DNA of 54,319 nt from Deltaproteobacteria bacterium (GTDB lineage Bacteria > Desulfobacterota > Desulfobacteria > Desulfobacterales > SURF-15): assembly GCA_019309565.1 (NCBI GenBank), contig JAFDFZ010000018.1, positions 1-54,319 of the forward strand, given 5' to 3'. The first letter of the stretch is position 1; every line of letters begins with the position of its first letter. Below are positions 27,032 to 36,825 of this stretch, in pieces. The position numbers and the translations under genes are program-made. The notes beneath the pieces are model-generated. The model made no database searches. It saw only the letters and a program-made list of their open reading frames with translations, and had not been told where the DNA came from.

Positions 27032-27538
27032 GATTGGCTCGGTGGTTTTAGCTAACTTTATAAAATAATTGAGAAATAGATCAGATCCCGATAGCGCTGA
27101 CAATGTTCTTTTAAGCTTTTACAGGCAGCAGTTGAAAGGTTTTTCTTAATCTTGCGCATAGCATAAATCAAGTATTGAAAAGCCATCTGAGAGTCCTTTA
27201 AATAGGGCAGCAATTTTCGGTTAATTTGCTATGGAGCCGGGTGATCGGATTTTGGAGTGCTCAAAAATCCGGCTATCCGACGAAATCAAACGAGTTTTAT
27301 TGTTCATCTAGAATTGCTGATCTGGTCTTATTTTTCTTGACATAACAAAATTTATAAGCCATTGTCATTAAAAAAATCGCTTAAAAATTGAAGCACTTCC
27401 TCTTTTTGCGGAACTCCCATAAATTTTATTAATGAAATCTCAACCATCTTTGATGATTGATGGTTTATACAAGTGGGGGTTTTCTGGGGAAGCTCCCTTT
27501 TTTATCGATCAACCCATTAACAACAGGAGGATTCAGCG
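27032..27538. other. Intergenic stretch holding repeat copy B
   Basis: 507 bases between the ilvD remnant and the TRAP binding-protein gene. It contains the MITE-like repeat listed separately (27207-27320). The remainder is AT-rich with no gene seen. ACAGGAGGATTCAGCG gives the TRAP gene a strong ribosome binding site. Confidence 0.55.
27207..27320. repeat. MITE-like intergenic repeat, copy B (intact-looking)
   Basis: About 114 bases. The left end CAGCAATTTTCGGTTAAT faces the right end AGAATTGCTG. The inner segment ATGGAGCCGGGTGATCGGAT and the right segment AAACGAGTTTTATTGTTCA recur in copy C (36946-37206). GGATTTT/AAAAATCC form an internal hairpin. Non-coding. Confidence 0.7.
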
Positions 27539-28558
27539 ATGAAAAAGTACGTGCAACTATTGATCGTGGTAGGGCTTCTGCTGATGGGCGCCACTGGCTC
27601 CTGGTCGCAGGTAAAAGACATCAAATGGGGCACATCGGCTGTTGGATCTTCAGGCTATCGGGCGCTGGTCAACCTGACGGCTCTTTTGAACCGGGAAATG
27701 CCGGATTATCGTTTCACAGCGCTTCCGATGCCGGGAGCCATTGTATCTGTAAAAGGATACGCCATGGGTAAGCTTGATGCATGTTATGGGGCTGATATCG
27801 CTTTTTATGAACTTGCCAACAACATCAACCGGTTTAAGGGGTTCAAGGCCAAGATGAAGCGTCAGCCCGTTCAATCTTTCTGGACATTTACGGTTGAGGT
27901 AGGTGTTGGAATTCACTCGCGTGATCGAGGAAAGTACAGACAGTGGCGTGATCTTTCAGGGAAACGAGTGTTCACCGGTCCCCTTCCGTGGGACGTGCGG
28001 GCCCAACTTGAACGAGCTTTTCAAACGTTGGGCGTTAAGCACAAGTATGTGGAAGTCGATTTGGCAACAGTCGGCTCCCTTCTTGAACAGGGAAGAATCG
28101 ATGGGTTTATCACTTACACAAACGCCGAGGCTACCACTGCCCCCTGGATCATTGAGACCTCACTGGTCACGGACTTTGCCATACTCAACCCGAGTGAGCA
28201 GGAAGTTAAGATCCTCAAACAGACAGGATTCAGCATTACCGAGGTGGATCCCAAAATCTTTAAGAAATCCGTCTATGTGGACAAGGTGCTCTATCTGCCT
28301 TTCTATTACGGCTTCCATATCGGGCTGGATATGCCCGAAGCGGATGTGTACCGAATGCTGAATATCATAGAGAAGAAGGCAGCCGAGCTTGCAAAGTCGG
28401 ATGCTGGGTTCGCACAGATCAAAGCGGACATGGCAGCAATGCAGCGCAAGGGTGTCGAAGCCGCCATAGAGTATGTACCGGTTCATCCGGGGCTGGCGAA
28501 ATGGATGCGTGAGAAAGGTATCTGGGATTCCAAATGGGACAGCAGAATCGCAAAATAA
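27539..28558 (+). CDS. TAXI-family TRAP transporter substrate-binding protein
   Basis: 339 residues. Sec signal at about 1-24 (LLIVVGLLLMGATGSWSQ). The mature part begins WGTSAVGSSGYRALVNL and has the TAXI-type AYAMGKLDAC/GADIAFYE pattern. A periplasmic binding protein feeding a TRAP permease encoded immediately downstream, with overlapping reading frames (28534-28558). TAXI ligands are often glutamate or dicarboxylates; this one is not identifiable. Confidence 0.88.
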   Translation: MKKYVQLLIVVGLLLMGATGSWSQVKDIKWGTSAVGSSGYRALVNLTALLNREMPDYRFTALPMPGAIVSVKGYAMGKLDACYGADIAFYELANNINRFKGFKAKMKRQPVQSFWTFTVEVGVGIHSRDRGKYRQWRDLSGKRVFTGPLPWDVRAQLERAFQTLGVKHKYVEVDLATVGSLLEQGRIDGFITYTNAEATTAPWIIETSLVTDFAILNPSEQEVKILKQTGFSITEVDPKIFKKSVYVDKVLYLPFYYGFHIGLDMPEADVYRMLNIIEKKAAELAKSDAGFAQIKADMAAMQRKGVEAAIEYVPVHPGLAKWMREKGIWDSKWDSRIAK

Positions 28559-30612
28559 CCACCCTATCCGATGCGGGTGCTTCCGAGCCGGTCCCTGGAG
28601 TTGTTTCCGATGAACTGCTTCAGACCGATGACCCGGAAGCATCCGCAAGCCTTGCAGAATCCACCTCCGAAACACAGGTGAGCCCATGGCCGACATACCT
28701 GTTTCTGAGTGTAGCGGCCTGTTTCTCGTTGTATCTTCTCCGCTATTACCTGTTCGGTATCGGAGGACCCACCTTGCTGGCAGTCACGCTGATCCCGGTA
28801 GCTTTCATTCTGTTTACCCTGGATTCATTGCGAAAAAACGACTTTTATCCAAAATTCGGGCTTAAGATCAATTATGCGATCGCGGCAGTTTATATCGCCC
28901 TCTGTGTGGTCATAATTGTCTACATGCGGTTGGAATTCTTTGATATTCGGACGGTTCGGGCGGGGCTGTGGAGCGCCGCCGATCTGGTAATGGGAGGGTT
29001 GATGTTCGCGATGGTGATGGAGTTTGCCAGGAAAAAGTATTTCGCGCTTTTCATCCTCAACCTGATCCTGATACTCTATACAGTCTATGGGTGGCTGGTG
29101 CCCGGATTGTTTGGACATCCGGGGTTAACCTGGAGCCGGGTATTAAGCGCCATGAGCGTGGAGATGACAACCGGTGTGTACTCCCGGCTTCCGCAGCTTG
29201 CGCTTACGCTTATCGGGTCCTTTCTTCTGGTGCTGAGCGTGCTTCGGGCGTTCGGATGCGTCGACTCGCTGATCAAGGGGGCTTCTAGAATAGCTGCAAG
29301 ATCGCTTCATGCACTGCCTCAGGCCGCTGTGATCGGATCTTTCGGTGTGGCGGCAGTAAGCGGCAGCGGCGCTGCCAATGCCGCCACAACAGGATCGGCG
29401 ACGATCCCTGCCATGATCGCAAGCGGGTTGCCACGCCCATCGGCTGCAGCCATTGAGACTGCTTCCTCTTTGGGAGGACAGCTTATGCCGCCAATCATGG
29501 GAATATCGGCATTTTTGATGGCCGATTTTCTCGGGCGCAGCTATTTCGATGTGGTGGCGAGGGGCTATGCCCCGGCACTGATCTATTTTGCCGGGGTGAG
29601 CGTAAGTGTTTTCCTGATATCGATTCGTTACAAAGACAAGCTCGTATCCGTATCACTGGCCGAAACCGAACTTTATTTTATCGATGGTATTAAAATTTTC
29701 TCTTACGGAGCCGTTGTTGTGGGGCTTGTCGTCCTGATGGCTCTTGCCGGTACACCGCCAATGATAGCCGCTGTCAGGATATTTGTTATCATCTTGATTG
29801 CAATGTGCCTTATGCTGATCATAACGAATTGGAGATCCCATGGTTCCCCGGGTTTTCGGACGCTGGCTGTCCCTCTTCGCCGGCTTGTCACCACCTTTAC
29901 CGGAATGACCACCGAGCTGGCACTGTTGCTGGCAGTTTTATCGATCATGACCGGGGCTTTCGTCATCACGGGAGTGCCACCGAAGATCGGGTTTCTTCTG
30001 ATGGAGGCCGCCGGTGTCAATCTGGTTACTATGATCCTTGTCGGTTTTCTTTTCGGCGCTGTGGTAGGCACTGGCCTTCCACCGGCCCCCACTTACATCA
30101 TCACGGCCCTGGTCATTGCTCCTCCCATGATCAAGACAGGAGTTAATCCGTGGGTCGTTCATTTTTTTGCTTTTTTCCTCGCCGTATGGGGAGAACTCAC
30201 CCCTCCGACATCTGTAGTGGCCGCTGTGGCTTCCAGGATTGCAGATGCTTCCTTCATGAGAACGCTTTTTCGCGCCATCAGGCTCTGTATCGGATTGTTT
30301 GTTCTGATGGGAGCAATTTTTGCCAAGCCCCAACTGGTGTTGGAGCCTGGGTTTGCGCAACTGGCGGCCTTCGGGCTTGTTCTGGCAGGCACCATCGGCA
30401 TTGCTTTCAGCCTCCAGGCAAACTTCAGTTTAAACCGGCCGCTGGATCTGTTCATACGAATCGTTCTGGCAGGACTCTCCATTCTGATTGTGTTATATCC
30501 GGAGCTGCAAGGATCCTTGCTTGGAGTGTTTCCCGTAGCGGGTTTATTGACATACTGGTTTATCAAACAGAGACGTAAGGCTCCTGTGCGATTTGAAAAC
30601 CAAAAACCTTAA
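28534..30612 (+). CDS. TRAP transporter fused 4TM/12TM permease
   Basis: 692 residues with about 16-18 hydrophobic segments. The N-terminal region corresponds to the small DctQ-type subunit. The rest is the large DctM-type channel (GSFGVAAVSGSGAANAATTGSATIPAM, LGGQLMPPIMGISAFLMADF, GAVVGTGLPPAPTYIITALVIAPPM), typical of TAXI systems. The start overlaps the binding-protein gene by 25 bases, indicating translational coupling. Uses ion gradients to import the bound acid. Its 3' end converges on the Fe-S oxidoreductase gene with an 8-base gap. Confidence 0.9.
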   Translation: MGQQNRKITTLSDAGASEPVPGVVSDELLQTDDPEASASLAESTSETQVSPWPTYLFLSVAACFSLYLLRYYLFGIGGPTLLAVTLIPVAFILFTLDSLRKNDFYPKFGLKINYAIAAVYIALCVVIIVYMRLEFFDIRTVRAGLWSAADLVMGGLMFAMVMEFARKKYFALFILNLILILYTVYGWLVPGLFGHPGLTWSRVLSAMSVEMTTGVYSRLPQLALTLIGSFLLVLSVLRAFGCVDSLIKGASRIAARSLHALPQAAVIGSFGVAAVSGSGAANAATTGSATIPAMIASGLPRPSAAAIETASSLGGQLMPPIMGISAFLMADFLGRSYFDVVARGYAPALIYFAGVSVSVFLISIRYKDKLVSVSLAETELYFIDGIKIFSYGAVVVGLVVLMALAGTPPMIAAVRIFVIILIAMCLMLIITNWRSHGSPGFRTLAVPLRRLVTTFTGMTTELALLLAVLSIMTGAFVITGVPPKIGFLLMEAAGVNLVTMILVGFLFGAVVGTGLPPAPTYIITALVIAPPMIKTGVNPWVVHFFAFFLAVWGELTPPTSVVAAVASRIADASFMRTLFRAIRLCIGLFVLMGAIFAKPQLVLEPGFAQLAAFGLVLAGTIGIAFSLQANFSLNRPLDLFIRIVLAGLSILIVLYPELQGSLLGVFPVAGLLTYWFIKQRRKAPVRFENQKP

Positions 30613-30619
30613 AAGGCGG

Positions 30620-32224
30620 CTAACGAACCAGGTACGGCATCTTAACCTCCAGGGCATCCACCGGACATTCAATTTCACACGGCAGACAAAACCAGCAGCT
30701 CTGATTGACCTCTGCAGCGCGACCGCAGCTCAGACACCGCTCCGCCTCTTTCCTTGCGTCTTGTGCAGTAAACACCCGTTCTACTTCACGGTCCACGGTT
30801 CTTTCTTTCACCGGGCATCTGGGAAGCTCCCCGCGCGCAGGACCTTTGGCTCTTGAAAGATCCACCTCATAGTGTTCAAGAAAACCGTTATCTGCAAAGA
30901 AATCCCTTCCCCAGCTCAAGCCTTCGCCGTACAAGAACCGGTCGATGGAAACCGCCGCTTCGCGGCCCTGGGCCATGGCCTCAACCACCGATTTGCTGCC
31001 TGTGACCGCATCACCGCTGCAAAACACATTTCTATTTGCCAAGGAGCGAAAGGTAAGGCCATCGACCGCCAGTAGCCCCCCTTCTCCAAAATATTCGGCA
31101 GGAACACCGTCGGCGGCCAATTTTTGACCAATGGCGATAACGATGCTGTCGGCCTCAAACCCAAGCGAGCAGGTATCTTCCAGTTGCGGACAGAATACCC
31201 CCTTGTCGTCGAAAACGCTCAAGCAACGGGCGACCTCGACACCGATCCTTCCGTCTTTAGCCGGAATGAATCGTTGAGGTCCCCAGCAGTTTTCGATGAC
31301 AACTCCCTCTTCCTGAGCTTCCTGAAGCTCGGTCTCAAAGGCCGGCATGTCTTTCCGATCTTCCAGGCAAATCATTCGAACCTCGGGTATACCTAGCTTT
31401 CTGCAGGTCAATGCAACGTCAACCGCACAATTCCCACCCCCGACAACCAGTACGGATCGGCCGAGATCCGGCATATCTCTCTGCTTTGAGCGCTTCAGAA
31501 GATCTAACCCCTGGTATATGCCTTCAAGGTCCTCCCCTGTTATGCCCAACTTGAGGGGAGCGCCGGCCCCAAAGGCCAGAAGCACGGCGTCGAATCGATC
31601 GGCAATGTCGTCTAATTCCATCTGCATTCCCAGTGCCTTTTGAGTTTCAAACCCAATACCCATCTGCTCGAGCATATCGATCGCCTGTTTGACCTCACGC
31701 TCAGGAAGCCTAAAGGAGGGTATTGCCCAGCGAAGCAGCCCTCCCGGCTCAGAGGCCGCCTCAAACACAGTAACGTTATGACCGTATGCTCTCAAATCAT
31801 GTGCAGCCATCAGTCCCGAAGGGCCCGAGCCTACAATAGCAACCGTTTTGCCGGAGTTTTCTTTGATTTTCGGCGGGCTTCCAGCAATCTCCGGAAATGC
31901 ATCGGCAAGGTAACGCTTCAGCGCACGAATATGAACCGCTCCATCTCCGGCCCTGGTTCGCTCGCAGACCCCCTCGCAGGGGTGATGGCATACTCGTCCC
32001 AGTATACCCCCGAACGGCAGGTACTTACGCATCTCAGCGGCTGCTTCTTTTTCTTTGCCCTGTGCGATCAACCGGACGTAACCCTGGCAGTTCATGTGCA
32101 GGGGGCATGCCGTGCGGCACGGAGCTAGATGTAGCCTCAAATTATCCAGTATGCAACGATCGACACAGATACCGCAGGCATAACACAGATCTCTGTTCAC
32201 GTAGATGTTCAGATCCGAAATCAT
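30620..32224 (-). CDS. GltD-like FAD/NAD(P) oxidoreductase with extra Fe-S clusters
   Basis: 534 residues. The ATG at 32224 overlaps the upstream stop (ATGA). The N-terminal Cys motif CYACGICVDRC precedes the GltD-type helical Fe-S region (CRTACPLHMNCQGYV, CHHPCEGVCERT). Two dinucleotide-binding folds follow (VAIVGSGPSGLMAAHDL and VLVVGGGNCAVDVAL). The C-terminal end carries a second ferredoxin-like cluster (CLSCG, CWFCLPCEIECP). The layout suits an NAD(P)H- or ferredoxin-linked electron carrier feeding the flavoprotein encoded upstream. Confidence 0.85.
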   Translation of the reverse strand: MISDLNIYVNRDLCYACGICVDRCILDNLRLHLAPCRTACPLHMNCQGYVRLIAQGKEKEAAAEMRKYLPFGGILGRVCHHPCEGVCERTRAGDGAVHIRALKRYLADAFPEIAGSPPKIKENSGKTVAIVGSGPSGLMAAHDLRAYGHNVTVFEAASEPGGLLRWAIPSFRLPEREVKQAIDMLEQMGIGFETQKALGMQMELDDIADRFDAVLLAFGAGAPLKLGITGEDLEGIYQGLDLLKRSKQRDMPDLGRSVLVVGGGNCAVDVALTCRKLGIPEVRMICLEDRKDMPAFETELQEAQEEGVVIENCWGPQRFIPAKDGRIGVEVARCLSVFDDKGVFCPQLEDTCSLGFEADSIVIAIGQKLAADGVPAEYFGEGGLLAVDGLTFRSLANRNVFCSGDAVTGSKSVVEAMAQGREAAVSIDRFLYGEGLSWGRDFFADNGFLEHYEVDLSRAKGPARGELPRCPVKERTVDREVERVFTAQDARKEAERCLSCGRAAEVNQSCWFCLPCEIECPVDALEVKMPYLVR

Positions 32225-33891
32225 CGATGCACCTCCTTGCCAGATAAGCCGATAACCGGTTGTTTGCCGACCTGGATGTCTTGAATCCTCTCTCCTTTCC
32301 ATAAAACCACGTGACACAAATAGTTCTTGTCGTCTCTTTCGGGATAATCGGTCCGCAAGTGAGAATTTCCCCAGCGGCTTTCCTTACGCTCTATGGATGC
32401 TCTGGCGGAAAAACAACCACACTGAACGATATTGTCTATTTCATAAAGCTTCGAAAGCTCATGTCCGTTTCGGACGATCACTTCATTTTCGATCTCCTTC
32501 CTGAACCGCTCGGCCCATTCCAGCCATCGTTTCAGTTTATAGTCGTTTTTTGGTGATACCACGTAATCACCGATCATCCTCCTGACCTTAAATTCCAGTT
32601 GTCGCACATCGATCTGCCGGCCGTTTGATGTGAACCGATGGTCCCGTAAGATCTCCGCCTGGCGTACCTGCTCCCGGTCCAGTCGAGCCCCTCTGTTGGC
32701 TGAAATAAAATCAACCGCCTGCTCGCTTGCAATCTCTCCGAATACAAATGCGCCGGTCAGGTGCTGTTTAGCCACACAAGCCGCGTCCCCGGCCGCATAA
32801 AGACCCGGCACACCGGTTTCAGCGCGTTCATTGACAACAGCACCGCTCATTCCGTGGCCTCCGCAGAGTTGATATTCGGTAGGCCATAGTTCGATGTCGG
32901 TTTTTCGAAAATCGACACCCCGGTTTCGAAAGAACCGCTTCTGCACCGGCCGTTCCGTAGAAAAAAGAATGCTTTCGATCTCCTCAATCGTCTCTTCCGG
33001 CAGATGGCTGAGTCGAATCCGAAGCGGCCCCCATCCCTTTGAAAATGCCTCGTCCGTCTTTCGATTATCGTGACAGCTCCATTCCATCAGAACGTTTTCA
33101 AAGATATCAAGCATCCTGCCGCCCCGGGTGATGGTAATGGCAAGCAGCGGCATGTTGGCATCTTTGATCAGCATAGCTCTTCGGGAATGTTCCATTCCGG
33201 TCAGCTTGGCTCCTGTCTCAAATGCCATTACATAGGCATCACCGGTATTTCCAGGATAGTCGAAGGTTCCGTATAAGTACCCGGAATTGGGCAAAGAGAA
33301 TCGTGCCTGACCGCCTGCAGATAAAATTACCGCGTCGGCCCGGCAAACCACAAGCTCACCGGTGCGCACATTCAAACCGATGGCACCGCCAACCCTTCCG
33401 TCATCCATCAACAGCCGATGGCCCATGACGCGATTTATGGTAACAGCCCCCTTATCTGCGGCTCTACGGGCCAGCATCACTTTTAGGTTAGGCTCTTCCA
33501 TGGCGGTTAAAAACTTTCCTTTGGGATGGTATTGAAGGGTTCGATAGCGGCCTTCTTTGTCCACGGGAAAATACACCCCCCAGCCCTCAAGCTTTTTCAA
33601 AAGAGCATAAGAGCGCTTGGCCATCTCGAAACTTGGAGCCGCGTCGACAACCCCTTGACAGTCAAGGGAGATGGCCTCCAGGTACAGCTCCGGGGACGTA
33701 AAGTTCGGAATAGCGACGATATTGAGTGCATCCATCCCGCGGGCAATGGAGCCGCTGTATTTGATATCTCCTTTTTCGAATACAACCACCTTAAGCGCAG
33801 GATTTAACTCAAGGGCCCGGATGGCGGCCATGCATCCAGCGCTGCCACCTCCGATGATCAGAAGATCGGAATCGATATATCGGGTTTCCAT
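32221..33891 (-). CDS. AprA/fumarate-reductase-type FAD flavoprotein
   Basis: 556 residues. FAD motif DLLIIGGGSAGCMAAIRA at the N-terminus, ADAVILSAGGQAR in the middle, and the C-terminal FAD element GVPGLYAAGDAACV. It resembles adenylylsulfate reductase alpha and fumarate reductase flavoproteins, including a capping region and helical tail, but is shorter than AprA (about 640-660). The true aprBA genes are not here. It is translationally coupled to the GltD-like gene, which probably supplies electrons. Substrate unknown; the convergent TRAP transporter hints at an organic acid. Confidence 0.82.
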   Translation of the reverse strand: METRYIDSDLLIIGGGSAGCMAAIRALELNPALKVVVFEKGDIKYSGSIARGMDALNIVAIPNFTSPELYLEAISLDCQGVVDAAPSFEMAKRSYALLKKLEGWGVYFPVDKEGRYRTLQYHPKGKFLTAMEEPNLKVMLARRAADKGAVTINRVMGHRLLMDDGRVGGAIGLNVRTGELVVCRADAVILSAGGQARFSLPNSGYLYGTFDYPGNTGDAYVMAFETGAKLTGMEHSRRAMLIKDANMPLLAITITRGGRMLDIFENVLMEWSCHDNRKTDEAFSKGWGPLRIRLSHLPEETIEEIESILFSTERPVQKRFFRNRGVDFRKTDIELWPTEYQLCGGHGMSGAVVNERAETGVPGLYAAGDAACVAKQHLTGAFVFGEIASEQAVDFISANRGARLDREQVRQAEILRDHRFTSNGRQIDVRQLEFKVRRMIGDYVVSPKNDYKLKRWLEWAERFRKEIENEVIVRNGHELSKLYEIDNIVQCGCFSARASIERKESRWGNSHLRTDYPERDDKNYLCHVVLWKGERIQDIQVGKQPVIGLSGKEVHR

Positions 33892-34475
33892 TGTATGTTC
33901 TCCTGTTTTCCCATCTGAATATTGTGAGAAAAATGAAATGAGAAACGGTTAATGCTCATAGAGACCTCCAGCAGCCATGTTTTTCCGATAACACCCTGGC
34001 GCAGCTTCAGTTATCGGCAGGGGTCGTCCGAAAGGCCCACCGCCTGCATCTTATACGGCTAACTTTCTTTTCGCAAGCTCATATTTGTTTCCTGGATCGG
34101 TATCTTCCCCTGCGATCTCTGCCTCGAGTCCGTACACCATTATGTTCGTTTCTGCAAGGAAGATTTATTGTCCCCTTCGGGGAATGGGAGAAAAACCCTC
34201 GCCTTTACCCCGTAATTGCATAAAACACATGGCAAAATGTCCCCGGCACACAATCAAACCCAGCTCACAGGTTTCAGACAAAAGTTGTAATTCAACAACG
34301 GGGTTTGGCGAAGGCTGCAGTTTGATTTTTTCCATTTAATTCTGAAGCTCCCGGCTTGAAATTGGTATGTAGTTTACTTGACGCGGCCTATCATATTTTG
34401 GTATCATTCGGATGTCAAAAGCAGCAGAGCAACCAGTGATAACAGTTTAACTTTTAAAATAGAGAGGGATTAGAA
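33892..34475. other. Intergenic region with a possible decayed minus-strand gene
   Basis: 584 bases. The only candidate gene is the interrupted small frame 34051-34335 on the minus strand, listed separately. No terminator or RNA was found. The lipoprotein gene downstream has a modest AGAGAGG site. Confidence 0.5.
34051..34335 (-). pseudogene. Possible small protein interrupted by an in-frame TAA
   Basis: A minus-strand frame from ATG 34335 gives 56 residues (MEKIKLQPSPNPVVELQLL ... IPRRGQ), then TAA at 34165-34167. The same frame stays open for another 37 codons of natural-looking sequence (IFLAETNIMVYGLEAEI ... KRKLAV) to a second TAA at 34051. Either a 94-residue gene broken by one stop or a chance frame. 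No family recognised. Confidence 0.35.
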
Positions 34476-34889
34476 ATGAAAAAGTTTGCCATCGGGATAT
34501 TATGTGTTGCATTCTTTACAGGCTGTGTCACCACAGAGAGAACCTACCAGGCAGGCGCGGTGGGAGGGGCTTTGGGCGCTACAGCCGGTGCATTGATCGA
34601 CCAGGACAACAGGTGGCGAGGGGCTGTCATCGGTGGACTCCTTGGTGCGGCCTTGGGTGGTACCGTAACGGAGATATCGGCACGGGCGGCAAAAGAGGCG
34701 GCACAGACCGGAAAACCCGTCGCCTACCAATCAACAGACGGCTGGCAGCGGGTCGAAGCAACGCCTGTTGCCTATAACCAGCAAACAAAATGCCACAAGG
34801 TTCATGAAAAAATCTGGCAGGACGGAAAGCTTGTAAAAGACGAAATCAGAGAAGTCTGTGAAGGGGAAAAGACCGATAGAACCTATTAG
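34476..34889 (+). CDS. Glycine-zipper outer-membrane lipoprotein
   Basis: 137 residues. Lipoprotein signal with lipobox FTGC (Cys at about 17). A glycine-zipper hairpin follows (AVGGALGATAGALIDQ, AVIGGLLGAALGGTV; about 28-65) like that of YMGG/Glycine-zipper-2TM proteins. A hydrophilic C-terminal domain with two Cys (KCHKVHEKI ... REVCEG) is probably disulfide-linked in the periplasm. Function is likely envelope structure or stress; not more specific. Confidence 0.85.
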   Translation: MKKFAIGILCVAFFTGCVTTERTYQAGAVGGALGATAGALIDQDNRWRGAVIGGLLGAALGGTVTEISARAAKEAAQTGKPVAYQSTDGWQRVEATPVAYNQQTKCHKVHEKIWQDGKLVKDEIREVCEGEKTDRTY

Positions 34890-35142
34890 GGCAAAATCTA
34901 ATCTAAGCCGGAACCGCAAATAACCTTTGAAGTTGTATAAATCAAATATGGAAGACTGACCTATTGATATATCCGGTTATGTCCTTAATTCATACGCTTT
35001 TCCCATGACTTTACTCGGAAAAAGTGGCCCCTTATGGGGCAGTTGAAATAAGGAAGAGACCCAGGCATCCATGGGAAATTTGTGGATGGGGTGTTTGTTT
35101 AGCTTTTCCTGCGGATGCTTACGGAAAGAACAAAGCCTCTCT

Positions 35143-36243
35143 TTACCTTAGGACTTCCACCTTTTCTCGCTCAACCAGCTTCCAGTCGATATCGTATCCC
35201 AGACCGGGATTTTCCGGGGCGTGTACAAAGCCCCTTTCGTCCACTTCGATGTCGGTTACAAGTCCAAACTTGTTGGTGCCATGGGATGGAAACACCTCAT
35301 AATAATCGCAGTTGTCGGTGGCCATGGTGACATGGAGATTGGCGACATTGTTAAGAGAGTTGCCACCGTGGTGAATTTCGCATTTCATGCGAAAGGCCTC
35401 CGCAAGATGGGCGATTTTAACAAGAGGCGTAATGCCGCCGGAGACGGCCACATCGCCGCGAAGCATGTCTGTGGCCATTTGCTGAATCCACTGAGCCATT
35501 GCGTAAAGGCGCCCGGGTGCGTATTCGGTGGAGAGAATGGGTATGTCTAATTTGTCTTTCAGCTTTATGTAGTTATAGATGTCTTCTTCGGCTAAAGGAT
35601 CTTCGTACCAGAAATAGTCCAGTGCTTCAATGGCCCGGCCGACTCGCAGGGCGTCTTCATAACCATAGGCCCACATGGAATCCAGCATCAGGATCATCTC
35701 ATCTCCAACTGCTTCTCTTACGGTCCGGCAAATCTCGATATCAGCCTTGGGGTTTCCGTGTGGATGAATCTTGTATGCAGACCATCCCAGGGATTTGAAA
35801 TAAACCGCTTCCTCGGCATATTGTTCAGGAGTTTGAAGCCATCCTGAGCTGGCATAGGCAGGTACTCGGTCCCGACATGTCCCAAGCAGCCGGTGGATGG
35901 GCAACCCCGCAACCTTACCTGCCACATCCCAAAGCGCCACATCCACAGCCCCAATGGCGTTTGTGGAGACGGATCGATTCATTTTCCAGATTCGATGCCA
36001 GATGGCACCGATATCCAGAGGATTTTTACCGATGATAAAAGGTTTAATAAACTCAAGCAGCGGACCGACAAATGCATCCGCGCCCTGCCTGGAGGAGCCA
36101 AGAAATGCGTGCCCTTCGATGCCCTCATCGGTTTGCACCGTCACTATACCTAAAAGCCTGTGACCGCCAAATGTCATCCCGGCCGCTTTCCATGGTTCGC
36201 TCTTCCAGTTAATCATGGTTACACTCAGATCGGTGATTTTCAT
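35143..36243 (-). CDS. Mandelate racemase/muconate lactonizing enzyme-type enolase-superfamily enzyme
   Basis: 366 residues, alpha/beta barrel with capping domain. Catalytic layout of the mandelate racemase/acid sugar dehydratase group: KxH (YKIHPHG) at strand 2, metal ligands Asp (MLDSMWAY), Glu (WYEDPL) and Glu (STEYAPG), and His in CEIHHGGN. Substrates of this group are usually acid sugars or hydroxyacids. A strong AGGAGATCG site supports the ATG at 36243. A sulfatase fragment lies divergently upstream. Confidence 0.9.
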   Translation of the reverse strand: MKITDLSVTMINWKSEPWKAAGMTFGGHRLLGIVTVQTDEGIEGHAFLGSSRQGADAFVGPLLEFIKPFIIGKNPLDIGAIWHRIWKMNRSVSTNAIGAVDVALWDVAGKVAGLPIHRLLGTCRDRVPAYASSGWLQTPEQYAEEAVYFKSLGWSAYKIHPHGNPKADIEICRTVREAVGDEMILMLDSMWAYGYEDALRVGRAIEALDYFWYEDPLAEEDIYNYIKLKDKLDIPILSTEYAPGRLYAMAQWIQQMATDMLRGDVAVSGGITPLVKIAHLAEAFRMKCEIHHGGNSLNNVANLHVTMATDNCDYYEVFPSHGTNKFGLVTDIEVDERGFVHAPENPGLGYDIDWKLVEREKVEVLR

Positions 36244-36311
36244 TTTCGATCTCCTATTCTGTCTATTTTCTATCTATCCTTAATTTTAGGATGCATATAA
36301 CTTTCCTTTAA

Positions 36312-36746
36312 GTGGTTGTCAAAAATATTCGACAGAGCATAGATGTTGAAACGGGAAACCCCAACTCACCGTCCCGAAGCTTTGCGCCTCTTCTTAGGGC
36401 AAAGAAATACATCCCGCGTGATGCCATCTACATGGAACAGGAGGAGACAAGAGCCGTTCGAACAGAAAACTGGCTGTATATGAGAAGATTTAAGGCAAGC
36501 CGAACCCACCCTCTGGAAGATGAAATGTACGACCTTTCAAACGATCCTCAAGAAAAAAGAAACGTTTTCGGCACAGGCCAGTACCCTGACATAGAAAGGG
36601 CTTTAGCAGATCAGGTGGATGACTATTTCCGCAAGTACGCGGATAAGAAGTACGATTTATGGAACGCAGGCACCACCAAGTCCAACACGGATAAAGCTTA
36701 TCTTTGGAAAGATGCCTGGGGTGAATCATGGCAGCCCGTTTATTGA
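36312..36746 (+). pseudogene. C-terminal fragment of an arylsulfatase-type enzyme
   Basis: A 144-codon open frame beginning with GTG. It matches the end of alkaline-phosphatase-fold sulfatases (SRSFAPLLRAK, EETRAVRTENWLYMRRF, DEMYDLSNDPQEKRNVFG). The catalytic N-terminal two thirds, with the formylglycine Cys/Ser and metal sites, is absent upstream; the enolase gene's promoter region sits there instead. A remnant, truncated at its 5' end and followed by repeat elements. Confidence 0.75.
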
Positions 36747-36825
36747 TACCATAACTTTCTTGTGAGTCCCATGCGCTTTAAAAGGCGATTACCCAGTGAA
36801 TTGATATACTTTTCATGCTAACCAC

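Noticed and set aside
32221..33891. Annotation as true adenylylsulfate reductase AprA
   Set aside because: Shorter than AprA, paired with a GltD-like protein rather than AprB, and only generally similar.
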